Source: an uncultured Sutterella sp. (lineage in GTDB: Bacteria; Pseudomonadota; Gammaproteobacteria; Burkholderiales; Burkholderiaceae_F). Taken from it: a stretch of DNA of 64,000 bases. The position numbers were made by a program, and so were the translations under genes. The DNA is taken from contig UQTE01000003.1 in NCBI GenBank assembly GCA_900543805.1, forward strand, positions 62,001 to 126,000. The letters run 5' to 3'. Shown here piece by piece: positions 8,089-15,904 of the stretch; position 1 is the first letter of the stretch, and every line of letters begins with the position of its first letter. Under the pieces are notes generated by a model, which saw only the letters and a program-made list of their open reading frames with translations, was not told where the DNA came from and did no database searches.

Positions 8089-8328
8089 ATGATGAACGGC
8101 ACGAAGCGCATTCGAACCCTTACGGAGCTGGAACTCAACTCTCCGGCGACGGTGGCGCGCATGAAACTCGACGCGAAGGAGGCCGATCGTCTCGCCGACC
8201 TCGGCATGCGCACGGGCGTGGAAGTCCGCGTTCTGCAGGCGGCGCCCGAGGCGCCGCTCCTCGTGGCCGTGCTCGACGCACGGATCGCGGTGAACTACGA
8301 CGTCGCCCGCCGCATTTACGTCTACTGA
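8089..8328 (+). CDS. feoA: FeoA family protein, first copy
   Basis: This 79-residue SH3-like protein starts MMNGTKRIRTLTEL. ATG 8089 is preferred over the longer frame from 8005 because the FeoA fold begins there; ATG 8092 is equally possible. The core VARMKLDAKEADRLADLGMRTGVEVRVLQ is the FeoA pattern (quoted here as theme: DLGMRTG then VLQ). FeoA binds FeoB and supports ferrous-iron import. It is followed by a second FeoA gene and then feoB, all on one strand. Confidence 0.85.
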   Translation: MMNGTKRIRTLTELELNSPATVARMKLDAKEADRLADLGMRTGVEVRVLQAAPEAPLLVAVLDARIAVNYDVARRIYVY

Positions 8329-8405
8329 TCGCACCGGATCGCCCGAAACCTCAAGGGGGCGGTCCCGGTCATCCCACAACACACGACAAAAGAGGTTTTC
8401 TCTCC

Positions 8406-8636
8406 ATGTTTCTCAAAGACCTTCCCGTCGGCAGCAAAGGCCGCATCGTGAGCTTCGGCAAGGAGCATCCCGAATACCGACGCCGCCTCGTGATGCTCGG
8501 CGCCACGCCGGGCACCACCTTTGAAATCGTCCGCATTGCGCCTCTAGGCGATCCGATTGAAATCCGCGTGCGAGGCAGCTTCATCAGCGTGCGCCGCGAC
8601 GAGGCGGAACTCATGCAGGTCGAACGCGCCGACTGA
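8406..8636 (+). CDS. feoA: FeoA family protein, second copy
   Basis: This 76-residue SH3-like protein starts MFLKDLPVGSKGRIVSF and contains RRLVMLGATPGTTFEIVR and a terminal ISVRRDEAELMQV. This is a standard FeoA core domain. It lies 77 bp after the first copy and 44 bp before feoB. Two different FeoA proteins ahead of one FeoB suggest non-redundant partners or a heteromer. Ribosome-site bases GAGG occur shortly upstream (AAGAGGTTTTC). Confidence 0.87.
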   Translation: MFLKDLPVGSKGRIVSFGKEHPEYRRRLVMLGATPGTTFEIVRIAPLGDPIEIRVRGSFISVRRDEAELMQVERAD

Positions 8637-8680
8637 CGCGCTCGCTTCTCCCCAACGAACCGAAAGAAAAGAGCAAAGAC

Positions 8681-11047
8681 ATGGCCAAACACATCGTCGG
8701 CGTCGTCGGCAATCCCAATTGCGGCAAGACGACGCTCTTCAACGCCCTTACGGGCTCCAAGCAGCGCGTCGGCAACTGGCCGGGCGTGACGGTCGACAAG
8801 AAGACCGGCTTCTTCTCGCACAAGGGCGAAGAGATCGAACTCGTCGACCTCCCGGGCATTTATTCGATCACGCCTTCTTCTTCCTCGGGCGAAGACGAAC
8901 GCGTCGCGCGCGACTACATCCTGACGGGCGAAGCCGAGGCGATCATCAACATCGTCGACGCTTCGAACCTCGAACGAAACCTCTACCTCACGGCGCAGCT
9001 CGTGGAAATGCGCGTGCCGATGATCGTGGTCGTCAACATGCTCGACATCGCCAAGCAGCACAAGCTCACGGTGAAGCTCGACGAACTCTCCCGCGAACTC
9101 GGCTGCCCCGTGGTGGGCGTCGTCGCCAACCGCGAGTCGGGCGTCACCGAAATGAAGGACGCCCTGATCGATTTTCTCGCCACGCCGTCGGTTCCGCCGA
9201 TGCGGGTCGAATTCGACGAAAAGATCGCGGGCGTCCAGAAGGAAGTCGCGGGCCTCCTCTCCAAGCAGGGCGTCGAGCACGCTCCCTGGTTTGCCGGACA
9301 GCTTCTCGAAAAGGCCCCGGGCATCGAAGAAAAGCTCCCCGGGATCGATCTCGACGAAGCCCGTGCGGCGGTCGAGCGGCTCGACGCCGAGTACGACGGC
9401 GACCTCGACATCATGGTCGCGAACGCCCGCTACGACTTCGTCGCGAAGGTCGCCGATAAGGCGCTTGTCCGCGAAGGCGAAATGACGGCGACGATGACCG
9501 ACAAGATCGACCGCATCGTTCTCAACCGCTGGCTGGGGCTCCCGATCTTCCTTCTCATCATGTACGTGATGTTCCTCTTCACGCAGAATCTCGGGGCGGC
9601 CTTCATCGACTTCTTCGACGTGCTCGTGGGCGGCGTGATGGTGGACGGCTTCGGTCAGCTCCTCGAATCGATGGGCGCGCCCGAGTGGCTCAAGGTCTTC
9701 CTGGCCGACGGCATCGGAGGCGGTCTGCAGACGATCTCGACCTTCATCCCGGTCGTCTTCTTCCTCTTCCTTTTCCTCGCCTTCCTCGAAGACTCGGGCT
9801 ACATGGCCCGCGCCGCCTTCGTGATGGACCGCCTGATGCGCGCCCTCGGACTCCCGGGCAAGGCCTTCGTGCCGCTCCTCGTGGGCTTCGGATGCGGCGT
9901 TCCGGCCATCATGGCGACGCGCACGATGGACCGTGCGAGCGACCGCATCATTACGGTGATGATGGCTCCGTTCATGAGCTGCGGCGCGCGCCTGCCGGTC
10001 TACGTCCTCTTCGCGACGGCCTTCTGGCCCACCAACGGTCAGAACCTCGTCTTCGGGCTCTACTTCATCGGCATTCTTGCCGCGATCCTCACGGGCTTCC
10101 TCCTGAAGCGCACGGCGCTTCCGGGCGCGGCTTCCGCCTTCGTGATGGAAATCCCGCCCTACCACATCCCGACCTTCAAGGGCGTGATGCTTCGCACCTG
10201 GGACCGCGTCAAGACCTTCATGTTCCGCGCCGGCCGCGTGATCGTCATGATCGTCGCCTGCATCGCGTTCTTCAATTCGCTCGGCACCGACGGATCGTTC
10301 GGCAATGAAGACACGGACAAGGCCGTCCTCTCGCAGGTCGGCAAGACCATCGTGCCGCTCTTCGAGCCGATGGGCGTTCAGGAAGAAAACTGGCCGGCCG
10401 CCGTCGGCATCTTCACGGGCGTTCTCGCGAAGGAAGCCGTGGTGGGCACGCTCAATTCGCTCTACGACACGATCGCCGTGAACGAAGAGAAGAAGGCTGC
10501 CGAAGCCGCTCCGGCGGATGCCGCCGAAGAAGCGCCGGCCGAAGAAGAGGCCTGGTCCTTCGGCGCCGTTTTCTCCGAAGCCGTCGGCACGATCGGCGAC
10601 AACCTCGCCGGCCTCGCCTCCGCTCTTACGGACCCGCTCGGCATCACGGTGGGCGACCTCTCCGAAGAGGAAGCCGCCGCGCAAGAACAGGGCGTCTCGA
10701 CGGGCACGATCGACACGATCAAGGTTCTCTTCGGTTCGAGCACGGCCGCCTTTGCGTACCTCCTGATGGTGTTGCTCTATCTTCCCTGCTGCGCCGCCAT
10801 CGCCGCGATCTACCGCGAAGTGGGCACGGCCTGGACGCTCTTTGCCGCCGCCTGGACGTCGGTCCTCGGCTACAGCGCCGCGACGATCTTCTACCGCGTC
10901 GCGACCTTCGCCGAAAATCCGACGTACTCGATTGTAGCCATCGCCTGCTGCGCGGCCGCTCTGGTCGGCATGTACTTCTGGATGCGCTCCTTTGCGAAGC
11001 GCGAAGCCGGAAAAGGCCCCAAGGTGATCCCGATCTACGCAAAATAA
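8681..11047 (+). CDS. feoB: Ferrous iron transporter FeoB
   Basis: This 788-residue inner-membrane ferrous-iron transporter has an N-terminal G domain: GNPNCGKTT (10-18), GVTVDKK switch region, DLPG near 57 and NMLD near 123. The helical insertion domain follows, then two Gate regions; each carries cysteines in GFGCGVPAIMATR and MSCGARLPVY. A poorly conserved Glu/Ala-rich cytoplasmic segment lies near residues 605-625. Length and order match the family. It is translated with two FeoA proteins and is probably Fur-controlled. The 210 bp after it contain a GC-rich inverted repeat near 11100-11140 but no clear T-run. Confidence 0.96.
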   Translation: MAKHIVGVVGNPNCGKTTLFNALTGSKQRVGNWPGVTVDKKTGFFSHKGEEIELVDLPGIYSITPSSSSGEDERVARDYILTGEAEAIINIVDASNLERNLYLTAQLVEMRVPMIVVVNMLDIAKQHKLTVKLDELSRELGCPVVGVVANRESGVTEMKDALIDFLATPSVPPMRVEFDEKIAGVQKEVAGLLSKQGVEHAPWFAGQLLEKAPGIEEKLPGIDLDEARAAVERLDAEYDGDLDIMVANARYDFVAKVADKALVREGEMTATMTDKIDRIVLNRWLGLPIFLLIMYVMFLFTQNLGAAFIDFFDVLVGGVMVDGFGQLLESMGAPEWLKVFLADGIGGGLQTISTFIPVVFFLFLFLAFLEDSGYMARAAFVMDRLMRALGLPGKAFVPLLVGFGCGVPAIMATRTMDRASDRIITVMMAPFMSCGARLPVYVLFATAFWPTNGQNLVFGLYFIGILAAILTGFLLKRTALPGAASAFVMEIPPYHIPTFKGVMLRTWDRVKTFMFRAGRVIVMIVACIAFFNSLGTDGSFGNEDTDKAVLSQVGKTIVPLFEPMGVQEENWPAAVGIFTGVLAKEAVVGTLNSLYDTIAVNEEKKAAEAAPADAAEEAPAEEEAWSFGAVFSEAVGTIGDNLAGLASALTDPLGITVGDLSEEEAAAQEQGVSTGTIDTIKVLFGSSTAAFAYLLMVLLYLPCCAAIAAIYREVGTAWTLFAAAWTSVLGYSAATIFYRVATFAENPTYSIVAIACCAAALVGMYFWMRSFAKREAGKGPKVIPIYAK

Positions 11048-11229
11048 AAGCGTGCTCCGCCGCGGCGCAGCGGCATGCTTGACTGCGGCGCTCCGCTGAA
11101 ACGCAAACGCTCCGACGCTCCGGCGTTCCGGGGCGTTTGCCGTTGAATGGGGCGGGGAGCGTCCAAGGATTGGCGGGAGAATGTGCGCGGGCACGCCTGC
11201 GTCTCGACCCGCCGTGAATTCCGATGTAA

Positions 11230-11264
11230 ACCTATCATTTTAAATAGTGTTGTATAATTGAATC
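11230..11264 (+). promoter_or_regulatory. arsR promoter, perhaps leaderless
   Basis: A perfect TATAAT lies at 11253-11258, only six bases before the arsR ATG at 11265. Transcription would start at or beside the ATG, and no ribosome site is visible. AT content is far above the surroundings. Confidence 0.5.
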
Positions 11265-11585
11265 ATGAATGAAAAGCAGGCATCCCTTTTTTTCGAGGCG
11301 CTCTCCTCCGATGTGCGTTTGAGGATTTTTCGTCTCCTCGTCCGGTTCTCGCCCGACGGTTTGGTGCAGGGCGAAATTGCCCAGAAGCTAGGTCTGCCCA
11401 TTACAAATCTCTCTTTTCACCTCAAGGCGCTCGTACACAGCACGCTGGTAAGCGTGCGGCGCGAGGGCCGTTTTATGCGTTACAAAGCCGATACCGCACT
11501 CATGCGGGAGGTGGTCGAGTACCTTACCTCCGAGTGCTGCCGGGGTTGCGAAACGGCGCAATCCGATTCCTTGCGTCAATCGTGA
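11265..11585 (+). CDS. ArsR/SmtB family metalloregulator
   Basis: This 106-residue winged-helix repressor has the core LSSDVRLRIFRLLVRFSPDG and LPITNLSFHLKALVHSTLVS, the recognition helix region. Its C-terminus carries ECCRGCE, a cysteine cluster able to bind thiophilic metalloids. It probably represses itself and the permease operon and releases DNA on arsenic(III) or antimony(III). It is 68 bp upstream of the permease gene. An inverted TCAAC/GTTGA element in that gap may be a second operator. Codon use is more AT-rich than in neighbouring genes, hinting at transfer. Confidence 0.88.
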   Translation: MNEKQASLFFEALSSDVRLRIFRLLVRFSPDGLVQGEIAQKLGLPITNLSFHLKALVHSTLVSVRREGRFMRYKADTALMREVVEYLTSECCRGCETAQSDSLRQS

Positions 11586-11653
11586 TCGGTTGACGCGGCG
11601 CCGTTTTTTTTGAATGTTTATTTCAACTCTTCAATAATTGTTGATCAAATAAA

Positions 11654-12778
11654 ATGTCCGAGCAGAAATCTCCTTGTTGCTGCGGTCCGAAAAAATCTCG
11701 TGCGCCGCAGATGCAGTCCGTCGGATGGACGGTGAAATACCTGCTCAGCGTGACGGTTTTTTCTGTCGTCTGGTTGGTTGCTTACGGCGGCATTGAGGAT
11801 GCCGCCCGCTGGTTAGTGTTGGAATGTTGGGGGGCTTTTCCCGAATCGCCGGCGGCGTCGGCCGTTGAATTTTTTCTCTACGACACCGTCAAGATTCTCC
11901 TTCTTTTGGTGGCGCTCATCTACATCCTAGCCTGGCTGCGAGCCACCTTGAATGTGGAGAAGGTTCGAGACTATTTGACGGGAAAAGGCCGGGGTATCGG
12001 ATACGTCCTGGGGGCTGCGTTCGGTGCCGTAACGCCATTTTGTTCCTGCTCGAGCATTCCGCTTTTTTTGGGATTTACGACGGCTCGGATTCCTTTCGGC
12101 GTGACCATGGCTTTCCTGATCACGTCGCCCCTCATCAACGAGATCGCCGTCGTGTTGTTGTGGGGGCTGCTGGGGTGGAAATTCACGTTGGCCTACGTTC
12201 TGGTCGGACTGGCGGCCGGCATTGTCGGCGGCTTCTTTATGGACGGCATCCGGGCCGAGCGATGGTTGCAGCCCTTCATCGTGGAATCGATGAAAAGCCT
12301 TCCGATGCGCGACGCGACCGCCTCGGAGTCCTTTACGGAGAAACCGTCGTTGCGGGAACGTCATCTTTTTGCCTATTCAGAAATGACGACGATCTTTCGC
12401 CGTGTCTGGTGTTGGGTTGTCGTCGGCGTCGGTATCGGAGCGCTTCTGCACGGTTTTGTTCCCGACCGTTGGTTTTCGGAAAATCTCGGCGCCGGTCAAT
12501 GGTGGTCCGTTCCGGTTGCCGTTTTGGTCGCCATTCCCCTTTATTCCAATGTCACCGGAATCGTTCCGGTCATGGAAAGTCTGCTTCTCAAAGGCATGCC
12601 GATCGGAACCACCATGGCGTTTTGCATGAGTGCCGTCGCGGCAAGCATCCCGGAGTTCATCATGTTGCGGCAGATCATGACAGCAAGGCTGCAGGCGGTA
12701 TTCATCGCCTATCTTTGGGTCATGTTTACGTGCGTTGGATGGCTCTTCAACACACTGGAACCCTATATCACACGATAA
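11654..12778 (+). CDS. ArsP-like permease (DUF318/PF03773)
   Basis: This 374-residue protein has about eight to ten membrane segments and the family motif TPFCSCSSIPLFLGF near residue 125, with a matching second-half repeat near IPLYSNVTGIVPVM. The N-terminus carries CCCG, a possible metal-binding site. ArsP proteins export trivalent organoarsenicals, and broader DUF318 permeases handle other metals. It sits between an ArsR regulator and a mini-thioredoxin, a familiar set. Gene symbol withheld because organoarsenical specificity cannot be read from sequence. Confidence 0.85.
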   Translation: MSEQKSPCCCGPKKSRAPQMQSVGWTVKYLLSVTVFSVVWLVAYGGIEDAARWLVLECWGAFPESPAASAVEFFLYDTVKILLLLVALIYILAWLRATLNVEKVRDYLTGKGRGIGYVLGAAFGAVTPFCSCSSIPLFLGFTTARIPFGVTMAFLITSPLINEIAVVLLWGLLGWKFTLAYVLVGLAAGIVGGFFMDGIRAERWLQPFIVESMKSLPMRDATASESFTEKPSLRERHLFAYSEMTTIFRRVWCWVVVGVGIGALLHGFVPDRWFSENLGAGQWWSVPVAVLVAIPLYSNVTGIVPVMESLLLKGMPIGTTMAFCMSAVAASIPEFIMLRQIMTARLQAVFIAYLWVMFTCVGWLFNTLEPYITR

Positions 12779-12787
12779 GGAGCTTTT

Positions 12788-13018
12788 ATGGAAATCAAGA
12801 TCTACGGTCCAGGCTGCGCGAAATGCGTTGCGGTCGAAAAGCTGGTGCGTGAGGCGGCGGCTCAAAAATCGCCGTACATTTCGGTGGAAAAAATTTCCGA
12901 CATCCGCGAGATGATGAAGGCCGGCATCCTTTTGACGCCGGCCGTCGTGATCGACGGAGTGCTCAAATCTTCCGGTCGCGTGCCGCGCAAGGAAGAAGTC
13001 GAGTCTTGGATCCGCTGA
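12788..13018 (+). CDS. Small thioredoxin-like redox protein (MTH895/TM0996 family)
   Basis: This 76-residue protein has the active site GPGCAKC at residues 7-13 and the cis-proline region LLTPAVVIDG near 55-64. It is the minimal thioredoxin fold often encoded next to ArsP-type permeases. It may reduce or shuttle the metalloid or keep the permease cysteines reduced. A ribosome site AAGGAG precedes ATG 12788, nine bases after the permease stop. It ends the operon. Confidence 0.88.
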   Translation: MEIKIYGPGCAKCVAVEKLVREAAAQKSPYISVEKISDIREMMKAGILLTPAVVIDGVLKSSGRVPRKEEVESWIR

Positions 13019-13260
13019 AGGCTTTCGTCATGGTGTTACGTTGGGCTCCGACCTTTTTTGTTCGGGTGGAAGATCCGGACACGCGGGTCTGATGAACGAG
13101 CGGAAAGCCCACGGGCGAAAGGCGGCTCGCCAACGGTGGGATCGATCGGTCCTACGAACGGAACTGCGTCGTGAACCGGTCTCGCCGGCGTCATCGCCGT
13201 CTCGAGGCCGGCGGCGAGAGAGCCTGCCGTGTGGAAATGGACGGGGATGTCGGATTCCCC

Positions 13261-13305
13261 AAAAAAAGAACGGCCGGCATTCGTCGAAATGCCGACCGGT
13301 CTTTC
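13261..13305 (-). terminator. Intrinsic terminator on the minus strand
   Basis: The stem CGGTCGGCATT and its near complement is followed on the minus strand by TTCTTTTTTT. It lies 190 bp beyond the stop of the leftward reductase gene. The gap 13019-13491 also holds a GACCTTTTG inverted pair near 13444-13480 and no supportable gene. Confidence 0.65.
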
Positions 13306-13491
13306 CCCCTCGAAAGAGCGGAAAGTGCCTTACTACTCTCCAAACTTTCATTGTACAGATGAGCCAAAAGGATAAGCTCAAGTAAGTGCGGAGCCGTCCG
13401 AAGAAGCGGCTTCGCACCTGCAGAGCGAACTATATCGCGTTGCCGACCTTTTGTCAAACAAATCTCGTCAAAAGGTCGACAATTTGTTGTT

Positions 13492-14277
13492 TCAACGGGC
13501 CGATCCGCATTCGATCGCCTGCGCGTGAATGCGCGAGTGGATGACGCCGAGTCCGATGAGCTGCTCCGTCGTCTTCCTCACGAATTCGGCGGGTCCGGCC
13601 ACGAAGTAGTCGGCGTCGTCCACGAAGGCAAGGTCTTTTTGCCGCGGAACGTCGATCTCCCCTTCGACGTCGTAGTGAACGCGTTCTTCGTCGGTGTCGA
13701 GGGGTTTTGAGAAGAAGACGCCGAGTTTGCCGTCGGGCAGGCGCGAGACGACGTGACGAAGCGGCGCTTCAAAGGGGAAGTGCTCGCCGTCGACCGTCGA
13801 ATAGAGCACCGTCACGCTGCGGGCGGGATTTTCGACCGCAAGAGCGTCCACCATCGTGAAGACGGGGGCGATGCCGAGGCGTTCGGCGAGGAAGACGACG
13901 GGCATCGACTCCTTCGCGTCGAGCGTGAATTCGCCCGTCGGGGCGGAGATTTCGATCACGTCGCCCGCGTGCACCTCTTCCGCGAGGTAGCGGCACAGAC
14001 GCCCTTCGGAGGTCGTGTCGCCGGGAATCTTTTCCACGGCGAAGGTGAGCGTGTTGTCTTCGGGACTCGACGCGTGCGTGAGCGCGAAGGGGTGAGAAGT
14101 GAGGAACCCCGCTTCGGGGACGCAGGCGCGCACCGAGACGCCCTGACCGGGCAGATAGGGTGCGACGGGACCGGCGTCCGTCGGATAGAGCGTGAAGCCC
14201 GTGACGCCCTTCGAGAGCGTTTCGCGACGGACCACGCGGAAGCTGCGCCAAGAGGATTGAGTGGAAACGCCTGACAT
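13492..14277 (-). CDS. FAD/NAD(P)-binding ferredoxin-reductase-type oxidoreductase
   Basis: This 261-residue protein has an N-terminal beta-barrel FAD domain with LPGQGVSVRA, and TSHPFALTHASS near residue 60. The HPF form of the flavin motif is that of ferric reductases and NADPH oxidases, where ordinary ferredoxin reductases have RxYS. The NAD(P)-binding half begins near 125 with MPVVFLAERLGIAPVFTMVDA and ends near the YFVAGPAEFV segment. It resembles the reductase half of flavohemoglobins without the globin. No iron-sulfur domain is present. It is monocistronic; the electron acceptor is unknown. Confidence 0.8.
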   Translation of the reverse strand: MSGVSTQSSWRSFRVVRRETLSKGVTGFTLYPTDAGPVAPYLPGQGVSVRACVPEAGFLTSHPFALTHASSPEDNTLTFAVEKIPGDTTSEGRLCRYLAEEVHAGDVIEISAPTGEFTLDAKESMPVVFLAERLGIAPVFTMVDALAVENPARSVTVLYSTVDGEHFPFEAPLRHVVSRLPDGKLGVFFSKPLDTDEERVHYDVEGEIDVPRQKDLAFVDDADYFVAGPAEFVRKTTEQLIGLGVIHSRIHAQAIECGSAR

Positions 14278-14471
14278 GGTTTATTCCTCCTTAAGAAGCC
14301 ATTACGGAGCCACGCATTCAAAGCGCTTTCGGATCGAACGTTCGCTTTGCGGCGCGTTCTCCATACCTCTATGCTACACCTTCGAAAGATCGGAAATACA
14401 GCGTTTCCTGTAGGGGAAAAAACGAACGCCCCGGGCGGGGCCGGGGCCTGGAAGACGAGAGATCGCCTGCG

Positions 14472-15257
14472 TCAGAACATCTTGATTTGCGGACGGCCGT
14501 TCTCAAGGAAGGTGATGCAGCCCGAGCGGCCGCCGCCCGCGGCGTCGTCGAGTTCCCAGTCGGGGATGACCCAGCGTTCGACCGCGCCCGCGACGTGCGC
14601 CATGGGCTTGTGCGTGTGGCCGTGGATCACGCAGTCGACGCCGAAGGCGCGCGCCGATTCGGCGACGGCGGTTTCGACCACGTCCATTTCGGCTTCGGTC
14701 TTGGCGGTCTTGTCGCCTTCGCTCTGCGAGCGGGCGTTTGTGGCCATCGCCATGCGTTCGGCGACGGACTTGGAGAGCGCCATGCGCTGCCACTGGGGAT
14801 TGCGGACCATCGCGCGGAAGGCCTGGTATTCCTTGTCGCGCAGACACCATTCGTCGCCGTGCGAGAGGAGGACGTCGCGGCCCTTGATGTTCACCTTCAC
14901 CTGCGGGGCGAGGAGTTCGGCGCCGCAGGCGCGGGCGAAGTCTTCGCCCAACATCACGTCGCGGTTGCCGGGCATGATGAGGAGGCGGTGCCCGAGGCTC
15001 GAGTAGAGCTTGAGCTGCGCGATGATGGGTTCGGCCGCCGCCATGGCGTCGTCGCCGATCCAGAAGTCAAAGAGGTCGCCGAGGATGACGAGTTCGGAAT
15101 AGTGCGGGGCGACGTCCTTCATGAAGCGGAAGAACCCCATGATCGTGGCGGGCTTCTTCGTCGTGAGGTGGAGGTCGGAAATGAGAACCGGATTTTCAAG
15201 CGGGGCGGGTTCGGTGATGCCCGCTTCGGCCGGGACCTTTTTGATCTGTTCGGTCAT
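14472..15257 (-). CDS. UDP-2,3-diacylglucosamine diphosphatase-like metallophosphatase (LpxH type)
   Basis: This 261-residue hydrolase likely removes UMP from UDP-diacylglucosamine in lipid A synthesis. Metal ligands are ISDLHL (about 27-32), GDLFDFW (about 60-66), GNRD (about 96-99, where LpxH has GNRD), HGDE (about 132-135) and HGHTHKP (about 213-219). ATG 15257 is chosen because the domain starts soon after; the longer frame upstream lacks any homology. Residues 165-195 are an Ala/Glu-rich insertion. The 15258-15474 gap is AT-poor with no other gene. Confidence 0.82.
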   Translation of the reverse strand: MTEQIKKVPAEAGITEPAPLENPVLISDLHLTTKKPATIMGFFRFMKDVAPHYSELVILGDLFDFWIGDDAMAAAEPIIAQLKLYSSLGHRLLIMPGNRDVMLGEDFARACGAELLAPQVKVNIKGRDVLLSHGDEWCLRDKEYQAFRAMVRNPQWQRMALSKSVAERMAMATNARSQSEGDKTAKTEAEMDVVETAVAESARAFGVDCVIHGHTHKPMAHVAGAVERWVIPDWELDDAAGGGRSGCITFLENGRPQIKMF

Positions 15258-15474
15258 GAATTTTTGTCCGTATGACGGGTGGGGAGAAAAGGGCGCGGCA
15301 CGCGCCCGAAGGTACGCAACGTATTGTAGCGGTTCGACGCAGACGAAAGGGGCCCGCGGGACGCTGAGCGGTCCCGCGCCGCGTGCGGGCTTCTGCAGGT
15401 AATCACCGATGCCAAGGCGGGGCGCATTCGTTAAGATTCCCTTCAGACTCAGACCCCGAAAAAGGAGACCCCAA

Positions 15475-15813
15475 ATGAAACACACGCTCGCGATCGTCCT
15501 CCTGGGCGCGATTTTTGCCGCCGGCAGCGTTTCCGCCGCCGACTTCGGTGCGGACCGCCACGGCGCCAAGGGCGTGGCCTGCGCCTCCTGCCACGGTGAA
15601 AAGAACGAAGTCGCCTATCCCTCGATCGAACAGTGCTCGAAGTGCCACAACCCGGCCGACATGGAAAAGAAGACGAAGGACATGAAGCCTTCGAATCCGC
15701 ACACGTCGCCGCACTACGGCAATCAGCTCGACTGCGTCAACTGCCACGTGCAGCACGGCGAAACCGTGAACTTCTGCGACCAGTGCCACACCTTCGGCTT
15801 CAAGGTGCCGTAA
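15475..15813 (+). CDS. Periplasmic tetraheme cytochrome c (cytochrome c3 family)
   Basis: This 112-residue protein has a signal peptide (residues 1-23, ending SVSA) and four CXXCH heme sites: CASCH, CSKCH, CVNCH and CDQCH. This is the small tetraheme domain that feeds electrons to soluble flavoprotein reductases of the flavocytochrome c type. No partner gene is adjacent. The heme-less flavoprotein at 59317-60891 is a candidate partner. Ribosome site AAAGGAG lies nine bases before ATG 15475, which rules out the longer upstream start. Confidence 0.9.
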   Translation: MKHTLAIVLLGAIFAAGSVSAADFGADRHGAKGVACASCHGEKNEVAYPSIEQCSKCHNPADMEKKTKDMKPSNPHTSPHYGNQLDCVNCHVQHGETVNFCDQCHTFGFKVP

Positions 15814-15904
15814 CCGTCGCCTCACGCGAATCCATGCAAGAAGGGCGCGACCGAGACCGTTCGGCGCGCCCTTCAATTTTTTTGTCGGCGACGAAAACGC
15901 TTCC

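Noticed and set aside
8369..11194. A very long open frame opposite feoB (about 940 codons)
   Set aside because: It is the shadow of feoB: Arg/Glu/His-rich, no recognisable domain, no ribosome site. GC-rich coding DNA often opens such antisense frames.
13041..13385. A 114-residue plus-strand frame in the gap after the ars operon
   Set aside because: Basic, low-complexity product without domain or ribosome site, crossing a terminator that belongs to the opposite strand.
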